Source of the DNA: Candidatus Azambacteria bacterium
GTDB lineage: Bacteria; Patescibacteriota; Minisyncoccia; GWC2-36-17; WO2-46-25
Length of the DNA stretch: 27,782 nt
Assembly (NCBI GenBank): GCA_024654415.1
Contig: JANLHQ010000099.1
Span: 1 to 27,782 of the forward strand
Direction of reading: 5' to 3'
Positions 1 through 8,220 of this stretch are shown here, piece after piece. Position numbers and translations under genes: made by a program. The notes beneath the pieces were generated by a model. That model was given only the letters and a program-made list of their open reading frames with translations. It made no database searches and was not told where the DNA came from. Numbering within the stretch: position 1 is the first letter of the stretch; every line of letters begins with the position of its first letter.

Positions 1-1
1 G

Positions 2-286
2 GTGATGAAGAGCAAGAAAAATAGAAGGGCTATCTGGAAAGACTGCCTTGCCTATTGCGAGCCAGATAAAAAGCCGAAGACTTTTACCTGTTATTTTGAA
101 GGTACAATTGCGCGGAAAGCAGGGAAGGTGATATATAGGAAAGAGTATGGGTGGATGGACTCACTCTTTATTCCAGAAGGATACACAAAAACACTATCTG
201 AATTGCCGACAGAAGAGTACCTTGCCTATTGGGCTGATCCGAAGAGCAATGATGGCTGGAAAAGATTAGCAAAGTATTTAAAATAA
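2..286 (+). CDS. HAM1/RdgB-like non-canonical purine NTP pyrophosphatase, C-terminal part (5' cut by window edge)
   Basis: Only the last ~94 codons are in the window and the frame is open to the left edge, so the GTG/ATG at positions 2-7 need not be the true start. The stretch FEGTIARKAGKVIYRKEYGW followed by LFIPEGYTKTLSEL resembles the C-terminal half of the HAM1/RdgB (ITPase-like) family, where a glycine/tyrosine-rich loop precedes the segment 'IFIPEGYDKTFAEL'. Family members hydrolyse dITP/XTP to the monophosphate and keep the nucleotide pool clean. Two things are off: the usual GYDP motif reads GWMDS, and the usual C-terminal SHR motif is replaced by a sequence ending NDGWKRLAKYLK. This may be a diverged or specialised member. 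The next gene starts 6 bp after the stop, which suggests an operon. Confidence 0.5.
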   Translation: MMKSKKNRRAIWKDCLAYCEPDKKPKTFTCYFEGTIARKAGKVIYRKEYGWMDSLFIPEGYTKTLSELPTEEYLAYWADPKSNDGWKRLAKYLK

Positions 287-292
287 TTTTTT

Positions 293-1330
293 ATGAAATT
301 TGCTAAACTTCAAAAATTGAAAGCAGGAGACAAGGTCGCAATTCTTTCGCCGTCTTTTGCCGCGCCGGGGAAGTGGCCGCACGTGCATGAATTGGGTTTA
401 AAGCGGCTGAGAGAAGTTTTCGGGTTGATTCCTGTTGAGTTTCCTGCAACGAGAAAAATAGGCGCATCTGGGGAGGAAAGAACGAGCGACCTTATGAGTG
501 CGTTTGAGAGTAAAGAAATTAAAGCGGTTATCGCTTCGCTTGGTGGGAATGACCAGATCACCTATATTAAAAATCTCCCTCCTGCGCCTTTTGTGCAAAA
601 CCCAAAACCGTTTTTCGGATTTAGCGACAATACTCATTTTGCAAATTTTTTGTGGTTGCATGGAATTCCTTCGTATTACGGAGGCTCTTTATTCACACAA
701 TTTGCAATGCAGGGGAGAATGGATGAATATACGATCCAGTATTTGAAAAAAGCATTTTTTGAGGAAGGGGAGTTTGAAATAACGCCAAGCGATACATATA
801 ACGATATAGGATTAGGATGGGATGATGAAAGTAATTTAGAAAAAAAGCGCGTTCAAGAAAAAAATGACGGATGGTTTTGGGACGGTGAGCAAAATGCTGA
901 GGGTGTTATATGGGGAGGATGTATTGAGTCGATGGACGAATTACTTCGGCACGGTGTACAGATCCCAGCGCTCGATGATTTTAAGGAAGTAGTACTTATA
1001 GCGGAAACATCCGAAGAAATGCCGACTGCCGAGTATGTGTTTAGAGTATTTCGGGCCCTTGGCGAGCGCGGCATTTTAGGTCGCGTGCAAGCATTACTTG
1101 TAGGCAGGCCTCAGGCATGGTATTTCGATAAGCAATATACGCCAGAGCAAAAAATGGAATACCGGAAAGAACAACGCGAGGCGATTATTCGTGCATTCCG
1201 AACATATAACAAAACCGCCCCCATCGTCCAAAACCTTGATTTCGGACATACGGATCCGCAAATTCCGTTTCCATATGGGAAAAATGTTCGCATTGATTTA
1301 GTGCATAAGAAGATATTTGCAGAGTTTTAG
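293..1330 (+). CDS. S66-family LD-carboxypeptidase / MccF-like serine peptidase
   Basis: The 345-residue product has the usual size for peptidase family S66. The start KLKAGDKVAILSPSFAAPG is the typical family N-terminus. The nucleophile is expected at Ser111 in GFSDNT, the acid at Glu238 in AETSEE, and the histidine at His319 in FGHTDPQIPFPYG. The spacing and the ETSE context look more like the MccF branch than the muropeptide-recycling LdcA branch. LdcA cuts the terminal D-Ala from tetrapeptide muropeptides in the cytoplasm. MccF cleaves the acyl-sulfamoyl adenylate of processed microcin C and gives immunity. There is no signal peptide. The ATG lies 6 bp after the previous stop with no clear Shine-Dalgarno sequence, so translational coupling is likely. 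The family is firm; the LdcA-versus-MccF role is not. Confidence 0.85.
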   Translation: MKFAKLQKLKAGDKVAILSPSFAAPGKWPHVHELGLKRLREVFGLIPVEFPATRKIGASGEERTSDLMSAFESKEIKAVIASLGGNDQITYIKNLPPAPFVQNPKPFFGFSDNTHFANFLWLHGIPSYYGGSLFTQFAMQGRMDEYTIQYLKKAFFEEGEFEITPSDTYNDIGLGWDDESNLEKKRVQEKNDGWFWDGEQNAEGVIWGGCIESMDELLRHGVQIPALDDFKEVVLIAETSEEMPTAEYVFRVFRALGERGILGRVQALLVGRPQAWYFDKQYTPEQKMEYRKEQREAIIRAFRTYNKTAPIVQNLDFGHTDPQIPFPYGKNVRIDLVHKKIFAEF

Positions 1331-1365
1331 TTATTTGGCGCGTTAAAAAGAATTAAAATATTACT

Positions 1366-2160
1366 ATGACAGACCCTATCACAAAATTAATTGAATTTCA
1401 TAGCGCACATGAGGAGGTACTGCGCGGAATACTCGTGAGCGGTGATGTTTGTAAGAGTGCGGTTTTGTTGTGTGGCGGATTTGAGCGCTCCGCAACTACG
1501 GAGCAGAAATTTAAAACTCTTGCCGATGAATTAGCGAAGCGCGGAATTGCATCACTACGGTTTGATCATGCGGGGTGCGGACTTTCTGACGGCGATTTTA
1601 CGCATACGACCATTCAGCGGATGAGTGAAAATATTATGCGGGCGCGGGATGTATTGGAAAAGGAAACCGGCACACATGATTTTTCTGTGGTGGGGCATAG
1701 TGTGGCGGGGTGCGCTATTGCACGCAATCATGCAGATTTTCAAAAGATCGTGTTGCTTGCACCAGCATTAAACCAAAAAGACCTTTTACGGTTTTGGTTT
1801 ACAATATCTACTATGAAAAAGCAGGACCCGACAGTGGAAGTGACGTGGCAGAATTTTAAAGAATATTTGAATGAGGCGCAGTTTGCATCTGATTGTGCCC
1901 GAACAGATAAGATGATGAAGGCGCACTATATTGTAGCTGATTATTTTCTTGAAAATAAAGAAAAAGAATATACTTCGTTATTTCAAGATGACGACACGGT
2001 ACTGCACATTCATGGAGACGCAGATGATAAGGTGCCGATGGAAAGCATTTCCACTGCATTTAAGAACGGTATTATCGTGAAAGGAGGAGACCATGATTGT
2101 GAGCGCCCTACAATGATGAAGCAATGGCTGGGTGACGCGATCTCGTTTATTGTTGGCTAA
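1366..2160 (+). CDS. alpha/beta hydrolase (serine hydrolase)
   Basis: The 264-residue protein has the alpha/beta-hydrolase fold signature. An N-terminal strand (SAVLLCGGFERS) leads to the oxyanion region, followed by SLRFDHAGCGLSDG, the nucleophile elbow GHSVAG (Ser112), the acid in HGDADDKVP (probably Asp220) and the histidine in GGDHD (His243). The region around residues 135-200 between core and acid is the cap. It resembles the bacterial esterase/acyl-peptidase-like 'FrsA/YtxM' sort of soluble hydrolases, but the substrate cannot be read from sequence. It lies 35 bp after the peptidase gene. There is no Shine-Dalgarno sequence. The AT-rich run TAAAAT at 1354-1359, 6 bp from the ATG, could be a -10 element giving a nearly leaderless message. 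Confidence 0.85.
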   Translation: MTDPITKLIEFHSAHEEVLRGILVSGDVCKSAVLLCGGFERSATTEQKFKTLADELAKRGIASLRFDHAGCGLSDGDFTHTTIQRMSENIMRARDVLEKETGTHDFSVVGHSVAGCAIARNHADFQKIVLLAPALNQKDLLRFWFTISTMKKQDPTVEVTWQNFKEYLNEAQFASDCARTDKMMKAHYIVADYFLENKEKEYTSLFQDDDTVLHIHGDADDKVPMESISTAFKNGIIVKGGDHDCERPTMMKQWLGDAISFIVG

Positions 2161-2220
2161 TGAACCTTGTGATAGTGGTGTGCCCAGAATGCGAGTTTTG
2201 AAATAGCAGTGACTATAGGT

Positions 2221-2238
2221 ATCTGAGAATTCTCAGAT
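2221..2238. repeat. 18-bp perfect palindrome
   Basis: ATCTGAGAATTCTCAGAT equals its own reverse complement over 18 bases. It lies in the 190-bp gap between the hydrolase and the next small gene, about 110 bp upstream of that gene's -10-like sequence. It has no loop and no following U-tract, so it is not a terminator. A binding site for a dimeric regulator, or a site cut or modified by a restriction-type enzyme, are possibilities. Chance cannot be excluded. Confidence 0.5.
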
Positions 2239-2330
2239 TGGTACATCGCTACAGACGCACGCGCTTCAAATGACTTGATTTGTTTTTTGAGGCATGGTAC
2301 GTAGAAAGGGAGTAGATCTTTTTTGTAACC

Positions 2331-2336
2331 TATAAT
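2331..2336 (+). promoter_or_regulatory. possible -10 element of the orphan gene at 2351
   Basis: A perfect TATAAT ends 14 bp before the ATG at 2351. No good -35 hexamer sits at the right distance, so the call rests on the -10 alone. A purine-rich AAGGGGG between it and the ATG could act as a ribosome binding site. Confidence 0.35.
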
Positions 2337-2350
2337 AAGGGGGTTTTGAT

Positions 2351-2686
2351 ATGGAGAGCTATCGGAAGGCAAGGAAAGAGAGTTCTTCAAATGGCACCGT
2401 TCTTTTGTTTGTGATGCCTCCTTACATCACTCTTCCATTAAACGAAGGGAAAAGAGGGGTCATTTTTAGGAGATTCAGAAAATATGAGGAGATGATTCTC
2501 CCGCACCTTTCTCCTGAGTCTCAGATGGATATCATTTGTAAGGCAAGAGTTTTCGAGTGCCTTACTTTTAATGGTAGTGTCTATCCTCCGAGCTTGCAGA
2601 GTGAAATGCGGGCGATGTATGGTAAGCGTCTTGATGTAAGAGAATTTGTAAATGCGTGCAAGATCGCCACAGATTGCTGCAAATAA
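2351..2686 (+). CDS. hypothetical protein, 111 aa
   Basis: I do not recognise this protein. It is soluble, basic at the N-terminus (RKARKESS) and fairly rich in cysteine (five Cys, two of them adjacent near the C-terminus in DCCK). It has no transmembrane segment or signal peptide. The central part, with the stretch FRRFRKYEEMILPHLSPESQ, looks helical. Support for its being real comes from context: a TATAAT 14 bp upstream, an AAGGGGG ribosome-site candidate, and a strong intrinsic terminator starting 5 bp after its stop codon. It appears to be a single-gene unit between the hydrolase and purL. Confidence 0.55.
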   Translation: MESYRKARKESSSNGTVLLFVMPPYITLPLNEGKRGVIFRRFRKYEEMILPHLSPESQMDIICKARVFECLTFNGSVYPPSLQSEMRAMYGKRLDVREFVNACKIATDCCK

Positions 2687-2690
2687 TATA

Positions 2691-2732
2691 AAGGGCATGT
2701 GCGTAATATCCGCACATGCCCTTTTGCTTTTT
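2691..2732 (+). terminator. intrinsic terminator after the 111-aa gene
   Basis: A 13-bp perfect stem (left arm AAGGGCATGTGCG at 2691-2703, right arm CGCACATGCCCTT at 2711-2723) closes a 7-nt loop. It is followed by TTTTGCTTTTT. It ends transcription of the small gene and insulates purL. Confidence 0.9.
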
Positions 2733-2791
2733 CAGCTTAAACTCGTAAGAAATACAGCACAAGAAGCAACAGAGAGCATGTTTTTAAAAAC

Positions 2792-2819
2792 TTGCCATTT
2801 TTGGCTTGTTTGCTACAAT
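2792..2819 (+). promoter_or_regulatory. sigma-70-type promoter of purL
   Basis: TTGCCA (2792-2797), a 16-bp spacer and TACAAT (2814-2819) form a good housekeeping promoter. The predicted start near 2826 gives a 5' leader of about 118 nt. It contains two small hairpins, CCTG/CAGG (2826-2839) and GCGC/GCGC (2901-2912), but nothing I recognise as a known purine riboswitch. A second TACAAT lies at 2918-2923 without a convincing -35. Confidence 0.65.
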
Positions 2820-2943
2820 AAATCACCTGTTTTTACAGGCTAATTGTTCTTTGATAACCGTATCTGAGGGTACGAATATATAAGGCGAAGAGGAAATCAA
2901 GCGCATTTGCGCACATGTACAATAAAAAGCCAGGAGGTGTTGT

Positions 2944-5900
2944 ATGAAGCGTTTTTTTCTGAGAAATGGGCAAAAAATGGAGTATTGCTACAATGTGGAA
3001 ATATCTGCGCCGCTTACTCGGGACGAGCTCGTTGTTTTACGGCACATACTCGCCGATGGATTTGTTTCAGAAAGTGTTTCTGATGTTTCGGCGTACGCCA
3101 CTGTTGTAGAGGTCGGGCCGCGCATGAATTTTGAGACAGCATTTTCGACAAATCTTGTCGCGATCTGTAAAGCGTGCGGGCTTGAGAAAATAACACGCAT
3201 TGAGCGTTCACGCAGATATGTTTCTTCTGCAAGCGCTCATTACGACCGGATGACCGAATACGTGTATCCTGTGCCGCTTGAAACATTTGATTCAGGCATG
3301 GTGCCGGAGCCGGTATTTACAATCCCTCTTATAGAAGGGGGTCCGGATGCTCTTTTGCGTATTCCCGGACTTTCGATGGATGAGTCAGATAGAAAATTCT
3401 ATTATGACTACTTCGTCAGAGAGGAGGGAAGAAATCCGACCAATGTTGAGATAGCTGACCTTAATAATGCCAATAGTGAACACTCAAGGCATGGTTTCTT
3501 TAAGGGCAAGCAGATCATCGATGGAGTGGTGATGTCTGAAACACTCATGGAGGTCGTTACTGCAACATTGAAAGCGAACCCCACAAATAGCGTTATCGCA
3601 TTTTGCGACAACTCTAGCGCGATCAAGGGATATGCTTGCTGGACGATCATGCCGGAATATCCCGGAGCACCATCTCTTTTTGTAAAAAAGGAGATGGTGT
3701 ATAGCATCATATTCACCGCGGAGACACATAATCATCCGACGGGCATCGCACCTCGCCCGGGTGCCGAAACGGGCACCGGTGGAAGGATTCGTGATGTACA
3801 GGCAACAGGAAGAGGGGGTCTCGTAATTGCGGGAACAGCAGGGTACTGCGTGGGAAATCTGTATATTCCTGGATATGATCTGCCATGGGAAGATAAAACT
3901 CTCGCATATCCTTTAACTCTTGCGCCGTCTCTCGAAGTTGAAATAGAGGCGAGTAATGGCGCAAGCGATTATGGAAACAAGTTCGGCGAGCCGCTGATAC
4001 TTGGTTTTACTAGATCGTTTGATTTGCATGTTCCGGGCGGTGATCGCTGGGGGTGGGTAAAAAAGATCATGTTCACCGGCGGTATTGGGCAGATGGATGC
4101 ACGACATACACAGAAAAAAGATGCAGAGAAGGGAATGTATATCGTGCAAATAGGCGGTCCCGCTCATCGCGTTGGTGTTAGCGGTGGCTCTGCTTCCAGT
4201 AAGCTCCACGGAGAAAATGATGCACAGCTTGATTTTAGTAGCGTGCAGCGCGGCGACCCAGAGAAGGAACAAAAAATGAATCGAGCCATCAGAGCATGTG
4301 TTGAAATGGGCGATGCAAACCCAATCGTGAGCATTCACGATCAAGGAGCAGGAGGTCCGGCGAATGTACTCAAAGAGCTGGTTGAAAAAACTGGCGGGAT
4401 GATCGAGCTTCGACGCATCACGCTTGGCGACCCAACCCTTTCGGTGCTTGAAATATGGATCGCCGAATACCAAGAGCGGTGTGGCTTACTTATTTCTCCC
4501 TCGCGGATCGATGAATTTAAAGCGATCTGTGAGCGAGAAAAAGTAACATGCGAAGTTCTTGGAGAAGTGACCGGTGATGGAAGGTTCGTCGTGCATGATG
4601 AGAAAGACGATACGACGCCGGTGAGCCTCAATCTCAAAAGAGTGCTCAGCGGTATGCCGCAGAAGACATTTACCGATGAGCACCGCAACCCACAGCTACG
4701 CCCACTTGTACTGCCTCGTTTTGGAACAAAAAAAGAGGCGTTTGCAGATGCATTGCTTTGGGTGCTTAAGAACATTGCTGTCTGCTCAAAAGGTTTTCTG
4801 GTGAATAAAGTAGACAGAAGTGTTACTGGGCTTGTCGCACAACAGCAATGCTGTGGTCCGCTTCAACTTCCCGTGAGTGACGTTGCTGTTGTTGCACAGA
4901 GTCACTTTGGATTAACCGGTGCGGCAACAGCTATTGGTGAGCAGCCGATCAAAATGCTCGTGAACCCAAAAGCGGGTGCACGCATGGCGGTGGCAGAAGC
5001 GCTTACCAATATCATGAGCGCGCAAATCAGCGCGCTTGAGGATATCAAATGCTCGGCAAACTGGATGTGGGCTCCGAAACTTCCCGGTGAAGGTGCCGCG
5101 ATGTATGATGCGGCATGTGCAATGCGTGATCTTATGATTACACTCGGTATCGCTGTGGACGGCGGGAAAGACAGTCTTTCTATGGCGACGCGTGTGGGAG
5201 GAGAAATCGTAAAATCTCCGCGCGAGCTTGTTATTTCCGCATATGCGACAATGCCAAATATCACGAAAGTGATAACGCCCGACATCAAAAAACCGGGGCA
5301 CAGTGATTTGATATTTATTGATCTCGGAGAAGGTAATGCTCGGCTGGGTGGTTCCGTGTTGGCGCAGGTGTATGGTCAGATCGGCGATGAATCCCCAGAC
5401 ATAGACAATCCTGAAATGCTGAAGCGTCTTTTTATGGCGGTGCAGCAGCTTATCGGGGATGGTTTGATCCTCTCTGGGCATGATGTTAGCGAAGGAGGCG
5501 TTATTACCACGCTTCTTGAGATGGCGTTTGCTGGAAACTGCGGCATAATTGCCAGATTTGTCGGTCAGCATGATCCGCTAGAAAAACTGTTTGCAGAAGA
5601 AGCGGGATTTATTCTTGAGTGCGCGTGCAAGGACACTGAAGCGGTGCTTGCGCTACTTGAAGAAGCGATGCTGCTTCCCGTGCTTATGGGGAGCACAACA
5701 AAAGACCAGCGCATTTGTATCGAGTATAATTATACATCGGTACTGGATGAAGACATGGGGGTACTCAGAGAACAATGGGAGGAAACATCCCATCAGATTG
5801 AGCGCCTACAGATGAATCCTGCATGCGCAGAGGAGGAAAAGAAAAACATCTTTACACGCACAGGCCCGCAGTATAGTGTTTCATTTTTACCAAAACCAAC

Positions 5901-6738
5901 ACCGCCAGACATCCTTACAGTGGTAAATAAACCACGAGTAGCGATACTCCGCGAGGAAGGGAGTAATGGCGATCGCGAAATGACATCGGCGTTTTTTCTC
6001 GCGGGGTTTGAGCCATGGGATATTACCATGACTGATCTCATCAGTAAGCGTATTACGCTCGATGGATTTCGGGGTCTTGTCGCGGTTGGCGGATTTTCGT
6101 ATGCTGATGTGCCTGAAAGTGCAAAGGGATGGGCGGCAACTATACGGTACAATGAAACGCTTCAGAAAATGTTTAAGGATTTTTTTGAAAGACCTGATAC
6201 ATTTTCTCTCGGCGTTTGTAATGGATGCCAGCTCTTCGCTCTTATGGGATGGGTGCCTGCGAACGGGATCGCTGATTCACGGCAACCGCGTTTTGTTCAG
6301 AATACCTCTGGGCGCTTTGAATCGCGGTGGCCAACAGTGAGGATCATGGAGAGTCCTGCTATTATGTTTCACGGCATGACCGACTCGGTACTCGGTGTAT
6401 GGTCTGCGCATGGAGAAGGGAAGATCGATTTCCCTGATCGGCAGCTTATGCAGGAGGTAATAGATGAAAAGCTTATCCCTCTCGTGTATACGAACGACAA
6501 TGGAAAAGCTGAGACAGTTGATCGGGTGGAATATCCATTCAATCCGAATGGCTCTCCGCTTGGCATTGCAGGTTTGTGCAGTCCCGACGGAAGGCACCTT
6601 GCGATGATGCCACACCCTGAACGAGCATTTCTGAAATGGCAGTGGCCATGGATGCCGGAGCATTTCAACCGGCTTGAAGCATCGCCGTGGTTACGGATGT
6701 TTCAAAATGCCCGCGAATGGTGTGAATCGATACGGTAA
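2944..6738 (+). CDS. purL: phosphoribosylformylglycinamidine synthase (FGAM synthase), large single-chain form
   Basis: The enzyme makes FGAM from FGAR, ATP and glutamine, the fourth step of de novo IMP synthesis, in the cytoplasm. The 1264-residue chain matches the large proteobacterial/eukaryotic type (about 1300 aa), which fuses the synthetase and glutaminase. In order it shows an N-terminal PurS-like domain (about 1-160), the linker/ATPase signature LNNANSEHSRH (173-183), AETHNHPTGIAPRPGAETG in the first AIRS-like domain, a second AIRS-like half, and a class I glutamine amidotransferase domain from about residue 1000. The glutaminase nucleophile is Cys1092 in GVCNGCQ, with His1224 and Glu1226 in MPHPERAF. 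AGGAGG lies 6 bp before the ATG. No other pur gene is nearby. Confidence 0.97.
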   Translation: MKRFFLRNGQKMEYCYNVEISAPLTRDELVVLRHILADGFVSESVSDVSAYATVVEVGPRMNFETAFSTNLVAICKACGLEKITRIERSRRYVSSASAHYDRMTEYVYPVPLETFDSGMVPEPVFTIPLIEGGPDALLRIPGLSMDESDRKFYYDYFVREEGRNPTNVEIADLNNANSEHSRHGFFKGKQIIDGVVMSETLMEVVTATLKANPTNSVIAFCDNSSAIKGYACWTIMPEYPGAPSLFVKKEMVYSIIFTAETHNHPTGIAPRPGAETGTGGRIRDVQATGRGGLVIAGTAGYCVGNLYIPGYDLPWEDKTLAYPLTLAPSLEVEIEASNGASDYGNKFGEPLILGFTRSFDLHVPGGDRWGWVKKIMFTGGIGQMDARHTQKKDAEKGMYIVQIGGPAHRVGVSGGSASSKLHGENDAQLDFSSVQRGDPEKEQKMNRAIRACVEMGDANPIVSIHDQGAGGPANVLKELVEKTGGMIELRRITLGDPTLSVLEIWIAEYQERCGLLISPSRIDEFKAICEREKVTCEVLGEVTGDGRFVVHDEKDDTTPVSLNLKRVLSGMPQKTFTDEHRNPQLRPLVLPRFGTKKEAFADALLWVLKNIAVCSKGFLVNKVDRSVTGLVAQQQCCGPLQLPVSDVAVVAQSHFGLTGAATAIGEQPIKMLVNPKAGARMAVAEALTNIMSAQISALEDIKCSANWMWAPKLPGEGAAMYDAACAMRDLMITLGIAVDGGKDSLSMATRVGGEIVKSPRELVISAYATMPNITKVITPDIKKPGHSDLIFIDLGEGNARLGGSVLAQVYGQIGDESPDIDNPEMLKRLFMAVQQLIGDGLILSGHDVSEGGVITTLLEMAFAGNCGIIARFVGQHDPLEKLFAEEAGFILECACKDTEAVLALLEEAMLLPVLMGSTTKDQRICIEYNYTSVLDEDMGVLREQWEETSHQIERLQMNPACAEEEKKNIFTRTGPQYSVSFLPKPTPPDILTVVNKPRVAILREEGSNGDREMTSAFFLAGFEPWDITMTDLISKRITLDGFRGLVAVGGFSYADVPESAKGWAATIRYNETLQKMFKDFFERPDTFSLGVCNGCQLFALMGWVPANGIADSRQPRFVQNTSGRFESRWPTVRIMESPAIMFHGMTDSVLGVWSAHGEGKIDFPDRQLMQEVIDEKLIPLVYTNDNGKAETVDRVEYPFNPNGSPLGIAGLCSPDGRHLAMMPHPERAFLKWQWPWMPEHFNRLEASPWLRMFQNAREWCESIR

Positions 6739-6766
6739 ATAAACTTTAACGAAAGGAGAAAAAAAC

Positions 6767-6800
6767 AAGCCCTGCTGGTATTACCAGCAGGGCTTTTTGT
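6767..6800. terminator. bidirectional terminator between purL and pncB
   Basis: A 12-bp stem (AAGCCCTGCTGG at 6767-6778 with CCAGCAGGGCTT at 6784-6795) and a 5-nt loop are followed on the + strand by TTTTTGTTTT. On the - strand they are followed by a T-rich run complementary to 6758-6766. The element serves the convergent purL and pncB genes. Confidence 0.9.
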
Positions 6801-6801
6801 T

Positions 6802-8037
6802 TTAATAAGCGCACCGCTCCCATGGCGCGCCCGGGTGTCTGAATATTTTTGCATATTCTTTCACCAGGTTTTTTGGGCCCATCGCTTTTGCGAGGTTATC
6901 CGAAAGCTTTACGGTTGCTACGCCGTTTACTTCCACCACTTTGACCACGATGGATGTTGCGGGAACCCATACGTCGTTGGTGAGGTTTGTTCCCCAGCCA
7001 TATGCAACTTTTGCATATGGCGCGAAGCGCTTGTAGAGCTTCTGCATGATCTCGATATCGAGTCCGTCGCTAAAGAGCATTGTCTTTTCTTTCGGATCGA
7101 TACCGTGCGCATGGTAAAACGCAAGGAACTTTTCACCCCACACGAACGGATTACCCGAATCGTGGCGGAGCCCTTTCCAGAGAAGCGCCTGTTTCTTGGT
7201 GAATGTTTCAAAGAAGAAATCGGCGCTCCAAGTGTCGGTGAGGGCTATCGAATACGGCTCGCCATACATCTGCCACCACGCATCGAGAAACTGTTTATGC
7301 GATTCTCTGATCCGCTCTTCCTGTTCTTGCGGTGCGAGCGCCGCATACACCATCGTCATCTCGTGTGCGAATGTACCTACGGGCTTGATGTTGTTTCGCA
7401 TCGCGAGGTGCACATTGGACGTGCCCGCAAGCTGTGCTGGTAACTCTTGGGTAAGACGTGCGATAAGCTCTTTTTGCCATGCGAAGCTGAACCGACGACG
7501 CGTGCCGAATTCAACGAACGCAAGCTGCGGCGTAGTGCGCAGACGCTGTATCTTTTTTTCAAGCAGTACGCGTCCGTGGTCGAGATAAAGATCGGTGACT
7601 TCTCCTGCCCGTCCTTTGCCGATGAGTTCATTAACCACCGCAAGGATGATTGTCTCCCAGTACACCGCTGTTTTCCACGGACCTGTAGCGGTGATGGCAT
7701 ACTGGTCGCCATCATGTTTTACCATGACCTCAGGGAGGGTAAGCGTAGCGAGAAAATCAACGTACTCCTTTGTGAAACAGCCGACGCCGAGCAGATACTT
7801 TTTCTCTTCTTCCGTGAGGCGAAGGGTCCGCACATGCGCGAGCTCTTCTTTGAGCTTGCCGATGTCGACGAGGCGCGCGATAGCGACCCTGTCGGCATGG
7901 CGGTTAGTGAGTGCGTAGGTGACTTGTACATCCTGATGGTTTTTCCAGATAAACTGACCCATCGTGAGTTTGTACAAATCGAGGTCAAGCAACGACTGGA
8001 TAATCGGTATATCTGTGCGTTTTACGAGAGTATACAT
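6802..8037 (-). CDS. pncB: nicotinate phosphoribosyltransferase
   Basis: NAPRTase joins nicotinate and PRPP, with ATP, to give nicotinate mononucleotide, the Preiss-Handler entry to NAD. The 411-residue product is close to E. coli PncB (400 aa). The N-terminal SLLDLDLYKLTMGQ is the family hallmark. VEFGTRRRFS (residues 175-184) forms part of the active site, and His225 in GTFAHEM aligns with the phosphorylated histidine. LRHDSGNPF and LFSDGLD are further phosphoribosyl-binding segments. The start is set at 8037 because AAGGAGG (complement of 8044-8050) lies 6 bp upstream; a longer version to 8055 would overlap that site. It is the last gene of the NrtR-associated run, separated from the kinase gene by a terminator-like hairpin. 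Confidence 0.95.
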   Translation of the reverse strand: MYTLVKRTDIPIIQSLLDLDLYKLTMGQFIWKNHQDVQVTYALTNRHADRVAIARLVDIGKLKEELAHVRTLRLTEEEKKYLLGVGCFTKEYVDFLATLTLPEVMVKHDGDQYAITATGPWKTAVYWETIILAVVNELIGKGRAGEVTDLYLDHGRVLLEKKIQRLRTTPQLAFVEFGTRRRFSFAWQKELIARLTQELPAQLAGTSNVHLAMRNNIKPVGTFAHEMTMVYAALAPQEQEERIRESHKQFLDAWWQMYGEPYSIALTDTWSADFFFETFTKKQALLWKGLRHDSGNPFVWGEKFLAFYHAHGIDPKEKTMLFSDGLDIEIMQKLYKRFAPYAKVAYGWGTNLTNDVWVPATSIVVKVVEVNGVATVKLSDNLAKAMGPKNLVKEYAKIFRHPGAPWERCAY

Positions 8038-8155
8038 GGCGAGCCTCCTTTCCATATGGGTTATGTTTCGGATATGTTGTTAAAGAACCAATGCGCTTTA
8101 TATATGTAGCGCCGGCGCGTGCCATAAAAATTTCTAGCACGTCTCGGCGATGAAT

Positions 8156-8209
8156 ATAAAAAGATAGCGTGGGAGGAATATTATTTATTCCTCCCACGCC
8201 CTTTTTTGT
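8156..8209. terminator. terminator hairpin between kinase gene and pncB
   Basis: A 14-bp perfect stem (GCGTGGGAGGAATA at 8167-8180, its complement at 8186-8199) with a 5-nt loop has T-rich runs on both sides: TTTTTTGTTTTT after it on the + strand and TATCTTTTTATA after it on the - strand. It lies just downstream of the kinase gene stop. It should end much of that transcript, so pncB needs read-through or its own promoter. I could not identify a convincing promoter or NrtR-type operator in 8056-8155. Confidence 0.85.
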
Positions 8210-8220
8210 TTTTCCATATA

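Noticed and set aside
2157..2390. Antisense 77-codon frame as a genuine gene
   Set aside because: It would have to start at a TTG inside the small + strand gene, with no ribosome site. It is kept only as a possible remnant.
2826..2943. Purine riboswitch in the purL leader
   Set aside because: The two small hairpins do not make the three-way junction or conserved core expected; no support beyond position.
3913..5571. Antisense open frames of 128-219 codons inside purL
   Set aside because: They lie wholly within a highly conserved enzyme gene and show no protein-family features.
6835..8109. Long open frames on the + strand opposite pncB (two of about 200-220 codons)
   Set aside because: pncB on the other strand is unmistakable; these frames carry no recognisable motif and reflect its codon bias.
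8056..8155. A separate NrtR operator or strong promoter for pncB
   Set aside because: No TAGTGTA/TACACTA half-sites and no convincing -35/-10 pair were found on the - strand here.
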